64,000 nucleotides of DNA from Nomia melanderi (taxonomy: Eukaryota; Arthropoda; Insecta; Hymenoptera; Halictidae), in the NCBI RefSeq assembly GCF_051020985.1, contig NC_135000.1, forward strand, positions 25,512,784 through 25,576,783, read 5' to 3'. Position numbers and translations under genes: made by a program. Within the stretch, counting starts at the first letter, position 1, and every line of letters starts with the position of its first letter. The notes beneath the pieces were generated by a model. That model was not told where the DNA came from and made no database searches. It saw only the letters and a list, made by a program, of their open reading frames with translations. This document shows positions 58,336 to 64,000 of the stretch, one piece after another.

Positions 58336-61300
58336 CTGCAACAGAAATATACGGGGAACCTGTTATAACGGATCAACGGAACGTTACGTAACACCGTTGG
58401 AAATTGGGTAACCGGAATTCGTTTCGTCGGATTAACGATGGCAAAAAGTTAAACGAGGATCTTCTAAAAGCGCTCAGGATTTCGTCCGTGAGTCGCGAGG
58501 CTGCGGTAGCTGTTAATTGACCGTGAGGCAAGGATCTCAAAGTTCTTGCGCGAACTACTTTTCAATCCTACGTGCTCGAAATTTCAAGTATAATCACCGG
58601 TAAAGACTTGCTTCTTTCAGGTTATTGTATTAGTCGAGCAACAGAAGGGGCTTCTTAACTCCTTAATCGTAGAGCCTGCGACACACACAATACTAAACCT
58701 TACTAACTTCTTTATATCTAGGACTACAGTTTGGTGTTTCTATACAAACGACAAGCTTTTGTTATTAAGCGTTGAATAATAATTTCATGCTCATAAGCAA
58801 ATGGAAACTAGATTAATACTTGATTCGAAGTTTACGAATAACACTGTTTACAAAGAAAATTCGACAGGTAAGGGTTGATGCGTTTGAAGCGTTACAAACG
58901 TAACCGTGTCGATTGAATATTTAAAACCGTCGCAGTGCAAGTATTTCTATCTAGTATCATTGGAGGAAGCATTTACTGTTCGAAAAAGGTGAAGATGTAG
59001 GCGGGGAATTGATGGAACGAGTAATAATCGGTTCGCAGACGAGAAATTTCGTCTTTAATCTTAAGTTACGAGCGTCGCACCACGCGACAATGATAATATA
59101 TCGAGCCGATAGATTCCTCCCGCATGCCGCGTGCCGATAAATTCCCCGCGACGGCAACAATTTCACCGTCGGTTGATTTCTTTGCGCTCCAGGATCACTG
59201 ACCATGTTAAAGTACGATTCAACCGGTCCGATATCTTCGGCCCGCACTCCAGCCGTGTTTCAACTGAGAAGCTTACGCCCCGTGCTCCTTTTCCGAATGA
59301 TTGGGAATCGTTTGAGGGATGAAAACTGCGTTCGCATTAAATTGCTTCATTAATTCTTCCTCTGATCATTTGAAACGATCCGGGGAGATTTGTCGGAAAT
59401 ATATTGGACCATAACGTAAATATGTTCGGATATATTCAACATTTCTGTATGTAGTTTCATGGAGCAGTGAAGTAATGGTGCTGAATTTGAATTGATCAAA
59501 AATTAAACAGTAACATAAACACAGTATGTATTTGTATCGATATTCAATAAATTTCCGTGGATTATATAAACTGAAATCGAAACTCTTTTTTCTGTTAGGG
59601 GTAGTAGTCTAATTTTAGATGAAGAAGACCTTTCGTTAAAACTCGTAATACAATTTTCCTAGATACATTCCACACGTTAAAAGAATTTCGATAAACGAGC
59701 AAATCTGCAATTTCTCCGTTGTAAGTTTCTTTTCATACTTGTCCCTCTGTGTGAAAGCACCCTAATGCAATCACAGGTGGTAGCCGAGAGCTCGGCACAC
59801 AATCGTTTTGATCCGCATCGTTTCGAATCAGAGTTTATCTGGCTGCGTCAACGTAGCAATAATTACAGATCGCCATCGATAACAATACATTGTAACATAT
59901 TATCTACCGATTGATCGAACGATGGTTAGCGAGTTACGTAAACACGCCGGACTCGAAACGACCGGAGAAGAAATCGTTTCGCCGCGTGTCGCGATGCGAC
60001 GATCCGACTGAATCTTATTCAGGAAACGCCTAGCCGGCTTTATCAATGACTCCTGCGTGCGTTAGTCACTGATCCGCCCGCGGGAAAACACGAGAAACGA
60101 GTGATGCAATGTTTTCGGAAAAATTCTAACGACTAACGGCGCGGACAATACGGTTTCTCGGCGGACCTTGATCCACATTCACGGAACGGATTATTAAATG
60201 GCTACTATTAACGCACAATCTCCATCGCGATCTCGTTCGGAACAATGTTGCGAATCATTGTTGCCAATCTTCGATGCGATCGTACGAAGTGAACCCTGAC
60301 GTGGTCCTCGATTTCTCTGTGCATTCGACATATTGCTAAAAAAAGTGGAAGTGCATACATTCCGTCCAGAATTTACACAGTAAATCAGATTATGCGGCAA
60401 TTTTTATGCTTGATTTGAGTTCTCTGAAATATTATTCCTTTTGCTTGGCTATGTGAGATAAATATGTATTTCTGAAACGATACCAGCTTTTCTTTCCAAT
60501 ATTTTGCTTTCTCTTGTACCGGCGGACTCTATTTATACGATGTTCATTCGCGTAAAACGAGGATCAGTTGTAGTCTAGCTACAAGTTTCCTGCTCTATCC
60601 TGAAATTTAAAAACAGTAAGAAAACGAAACGATGAAAATAGTGCTGAGAAAATGAAACCGTGATTGAGTTAAATAGACCCGCAAAACGCCGTAGAGTTAA
60701 TAAATAACGTTCAACTCGAAGATGTTTTTAGACTGTTTAATACCGTCGAGAAATAGAAATTCGGAGCACGAGAGGCAACGTGTTTCGCGATGCGCGGCGA
60801 ACGATAAATCCGTGTTATCGTCGTAAACGAGCACCTCCCGAGGCGCCGTAGCGCGATAATAAATTAGCGAATCGCGGAAAGCAGCCGTTCCACGTCGGAA
60901 TTATTATTTCTGTGACACGCTCTCTCGCCGCCCCGTTTCCTCGGGAATCAGCGCGTGCCGCGCGTCCGCCAGACCCGCTTCGCAATTCTCGCGTCCATTT
61001 GTAGATCGCTCTTTGTTTCCTATTCCGTTGTTGTTTTTTTTTCTTCTCGTCCATGACGAAATATCTTGTTTCGATTGCAGCGAACGGTATCCGGCGATCG
61101 AGCGGGTGATTAAGTATCATTAAAATGTGATCAAGCCTGACGACGTTCACTGAGAATCCTGGTTTCTTGTCTGCGGAGGAGACTTTGAATTGCAGATGTA
61201 TATGGCGCATCGGTGAACTGGATAAATAAGGAATCAATGAAGACGAGAATTACATTTTCACTTCGCCGCGAATAATTCCTAACGATACTAACTGTGTGAC

Positions 61301-64000
61301 AAGCTGTCGGGCACCGTCTACGATTGCGTTAGGACGCTTTCGCGCAGAAGAACGTGTTTGGAAAGAAAGTTGCAGTAGAGAAATTGCAGATTTGTGTGTA
61401 GGGAAATTGTGTTGCGATTTTAGTAAGAAAAGATATTTTTCATTTAAAATCACTGCCTCCAACGGAATAAAGAGGTCGATACCATTTCAGTTTCTGTAAT
61501 CTATGGAAATCTATTCAAGGAATATGAATACATAGTGTATTTGTGTTACTATTTAAAGTTTGCTTAATTGAAATTCAGCGCTGTATCACTGCTTCATGAA
61601 GCTAATGATAGAAAAAATTGTATTATTAAACGTAGATCGTTTCTTGTAATAGATGATCAATAGATGTAGATTGTATTTACACGAATCGTTTGCAAATCGA
61701 GGAATTCTACTGTATAATATTTCTCTGAAATATAATTGCAGAACATGGCAGGTTGAAAGTACAATGTTATCAAGAATGTAGATACCGTATCAATGTTCAT
61801 TGTTTTGGTTATTTTCGAATTGTTGCTTATCGCGGACGTCACATCAGATAGTTGGGGAAGATCGCCGCGAGATTGACTTAATCATCAATTTATTTTTTAA
61901 TGAAAAACAACGTTAACTAGCTCGATAAAGAACAATGAATACGCTAATACATGTGGCAACGGAAAAAGAAGTTACCAGGGAAATTACAGGGAACGGGTTT
62001 AACGTTTAATTACGCAGTCATTAGTGTATAACGACTGCATTGTTCTCGACGACACGTGATAAATTCCTGTGAAATTAGCCCGCCGAATATGCAGATATCG
62101 ATGTACAACGAAAAGTAACTGTCTCGCGATACAATCGCGTTGGACGGCTGATTATCTATTACTATCCGAGAAGCTGCGCAAACTTTCTACATAATCTGGA
62201 AGCGGTGTCGTTCGAGTGTTCTATAATCGAATAGATTGTGTGGCGCGCTAACGCGGTGGTCTCTTTTTCTGTTTCAATTGCTGGAATTCCCTCGAGCAAT
62301 CCTTAAAATTACGCTTTATCGATACGAACGCGTTGGCCGCTAACCCACGGACACCTTAATTCCGCTACGACCGAGGTTTAATGCAAGGCTTGTATCGCAA
62401 ATCGACTTCTCCGCGGCCACGTGGAAGCAGACGGATTATATAATGTTTCATTACAAGCTAGAAAGTTAGATTTATACTAAGATATTCAACGAATTTAAAA
62501 CAGTTTGAAGTTCACCACGTCCGATACTAAAAGAGTAATTACTTTCAATAACGCTGCTCGTAGCTTTAATTCGATGAAAACGTTGTCTTTCTTGTGCAGC
62601 GATTGCATCGGCGTCGACTTTTAACGCGTTAAAAATTGATTTTATCATAGCCCACGGCTTGATTATCGGATCGACCAAAAATAATTGAAATGAACATTGA
62701 TACGGTATCTGAATCGCTGATAAAATTCAACTTCCCGCCGTTTTCAACGAAAAATATCTCAGCTGAAGTTCCTCCGTTTCGATTTAGGTAAATACATTTT
62801 TTCCATAATATACATAAATGATATATACACCGAGTGATGGTGGAAATTTGATGAACGAATGGAGTAATTCTCAAATTGTAAGGGAATCTCACTGAAATAG
62901 GAAGAAATTGAAAGTTGCAACTAGGTCAAGACAGAGTTTAAGGTATTCGATAATGTATTTCCGCAGACATCAACCGTACAAAAATCTTTCCACGGCGGCT
63001 AGATGATCGGCCGCTTTTAAAATAGAAAAATCGATCGGTTGGCGTGTCCCGAGTGCACACGAAGAAACTCTTTAGATGCACGTTTCGGCGCGCAGCCGGC
63101 AACGGAATGATACCCAAATGGCGGCGAGTTAAAGTCGAATGCGGCCGCAATGGGATCGGATGGGTCTTAAAAGAAATGGAGACCGCGTCTCGTCGTGATA
63201 ATGCTCGTGGGCGGAACGCCGAGGACTGGCTTGATAATGGATTCATTCGAGAACAGTCGTTGGCGTGATAGGCCGGCAGATACCGTAATTTAACGCATCG
63301 TTCGCGCGATCGCTTCCAGAATTTCCACAGGCGAGCCGTCTCGCGTCGAGCGTGTTTCTCTCGTGACATTCAAAGGGAATCGTTTGGAACGTTTCAGCTT
63401 CGGGGAACAGTGTGTACGTCTTCTAGGAGGAGACTATATAAAAGAGAAAGCTAGAAGGACCCGAAGAGACGAATTAAGAAATTGATCGCATAGGACGAGA
63501 ATGAGCTAAGAACGTTTCTTGGAACAGCTAATAATATCTGTTGCGCAGTGAACCAGCCACAATAGATGCAATCACTTACAACTCGGTACAACGGAATATT
63601 CAATTGAAACTATGACTTTTACGTTGTTCAGACCTAGATAAAACCTTCAGTGGATAAACGGGAGTTCCATTCGATCCCCAAGTTCAGCGAAATGGTCTCT
63701 AAAAGTCAACGTTTTAATAAAATTTCACGATCTAATAACGAAGCAGGAATCTTCTTGAAAAAATAAGAGCGCGATCGATGAAGTCCGAAGAACCGCCGTG
63801 TTAATGAAATAAGAACGTGACTGGCTTAAAGAACAGCCGAGGACTAAATTAATATTAAAGGCAGTGCCGTGCAAGTCACCTTATTCGGAAGAAAGTATGT
63901 TGAAAGGAGATTTTAATCGCGAGAAAATGTAAGATACTAGTCATAGTCCAACCGAAGAACGAGCCAACGATCTATCGGGTTAACGATCTACAAGAAAGCC
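58336..64000. other. probable first intron of the ZIP13-like gene, no exon seen
   Basis: The exon at 58335 begins inside a codon (phase 2), so coding exons must lie upstream, yet nothing in 5.7 kb encodes the expected first membrane segment. The largest ORF (minus 60815-61237, 140 codons) is Lys/Arg-rich low complexity after an unremarkable start. A GC-rich island lies at 63.0-63.4 kb. No TTAA element with two good ends was seen here, unlike the left two thirds. Confidence 0.5.

Noticed and set aside
60815..61237. 140-codon minus-strand ORF, considered as the missing N-terminus of the ZIP gene
   Set aside because: It lacks any hydrophobic membrane segment and has a Lys/Arg/Gln low-complexity middle, so it cannot be the expected exon.
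1..64000. CRISPR arrays, operons, prophage or insertion sequences
   Set aside because: The genes are intron-split eukaryotic genes, and the repeats are MITEs, minisatellites or local duplications, not regularly spaced direct repeats with unique spacers.
1..64000. An autonomous piggyBac transposase that could mobilise the TTAA elements
   Set aside because: No ORF in the window resembles a transposase; the source must lie elsewhere in the genome or be extinct.

Overview
The window is nuclear DNA of an insect, most likely a hymenopteran such as a bee. The genes have short consensus introns (GTAAGT / TTTNCAG), the five recognisable proteins have insect-type architecture, and AT-rich stretches alternate with GC- and CpG-rich islands, as is known for Hymenoptera. 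The species assignment is inference. No bacterial, viral or organellar genes were found.

Left third (1 to about 11 kb): a minus-strand, widely spread single-minded-like bHLH-PAS transcription factor gene. Six coding exons can be joined in phase: 10792-10562 (bHLH), 6989-6904, 6709-6620 and 6209-5997 (PAS-A), 1918-1728 (PAS-A/PAS-B linker and start of PAS-B), and 481-375 (PAS-B). The rest of PAS-B and the C-terminus lie beyond position 1. The PAS parts are strongly Sim-like, but the bHLH region is clearly diverged.

Middle (about 11 to 42 kb): a gene desert with no convincing protein-coding gene, probably upstream or regulatory DNA of the sim-like gene. It is peppered with short elements bounded by TTAA and carrying inverted ends, the structure of non-autonomous piggyBac-type MITEs. 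At least eight sequence families are visible. Some are nested, some are chained through a shared TTAA, and one is internally triplicated. GC-rich islands, microsatellites, local tandem duplications and several perfect hairpins make up the rest. At 42.03-42.31 kb a CCAAT/GC/TATA promoter and a coding first exon with a perfect donor mark the start of an unidentified plus-strand gene.

Right part (44 to 58 kb) is gene-dense. In order: a coiled-coil protein gene (minus, 45531-44072), a nucleoplasmin-like histone chaperone with two alternative last exons (Nlp, minus, 50103-47286), the ER Hsp70 nucleotide exchange factor Sil1 (plus, 51173-53136, complete, ending HDEL), and a ZIP13-type metal transporter (minus, 58335-55155, first exon(s) beyond the right edge). 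Sil1 and the ZIP gene are tail to tail, with poly(A) signals about 100 bp apart. Nlp and Sil1 are head to head across about 1 kb. From 58.3 to 64 kb no exon was found; this is probably the first intron of the ZIP gene.

Exon borders were read by eye from splice consensus, reading phase and family conservation. No transcript or database evidence was available.
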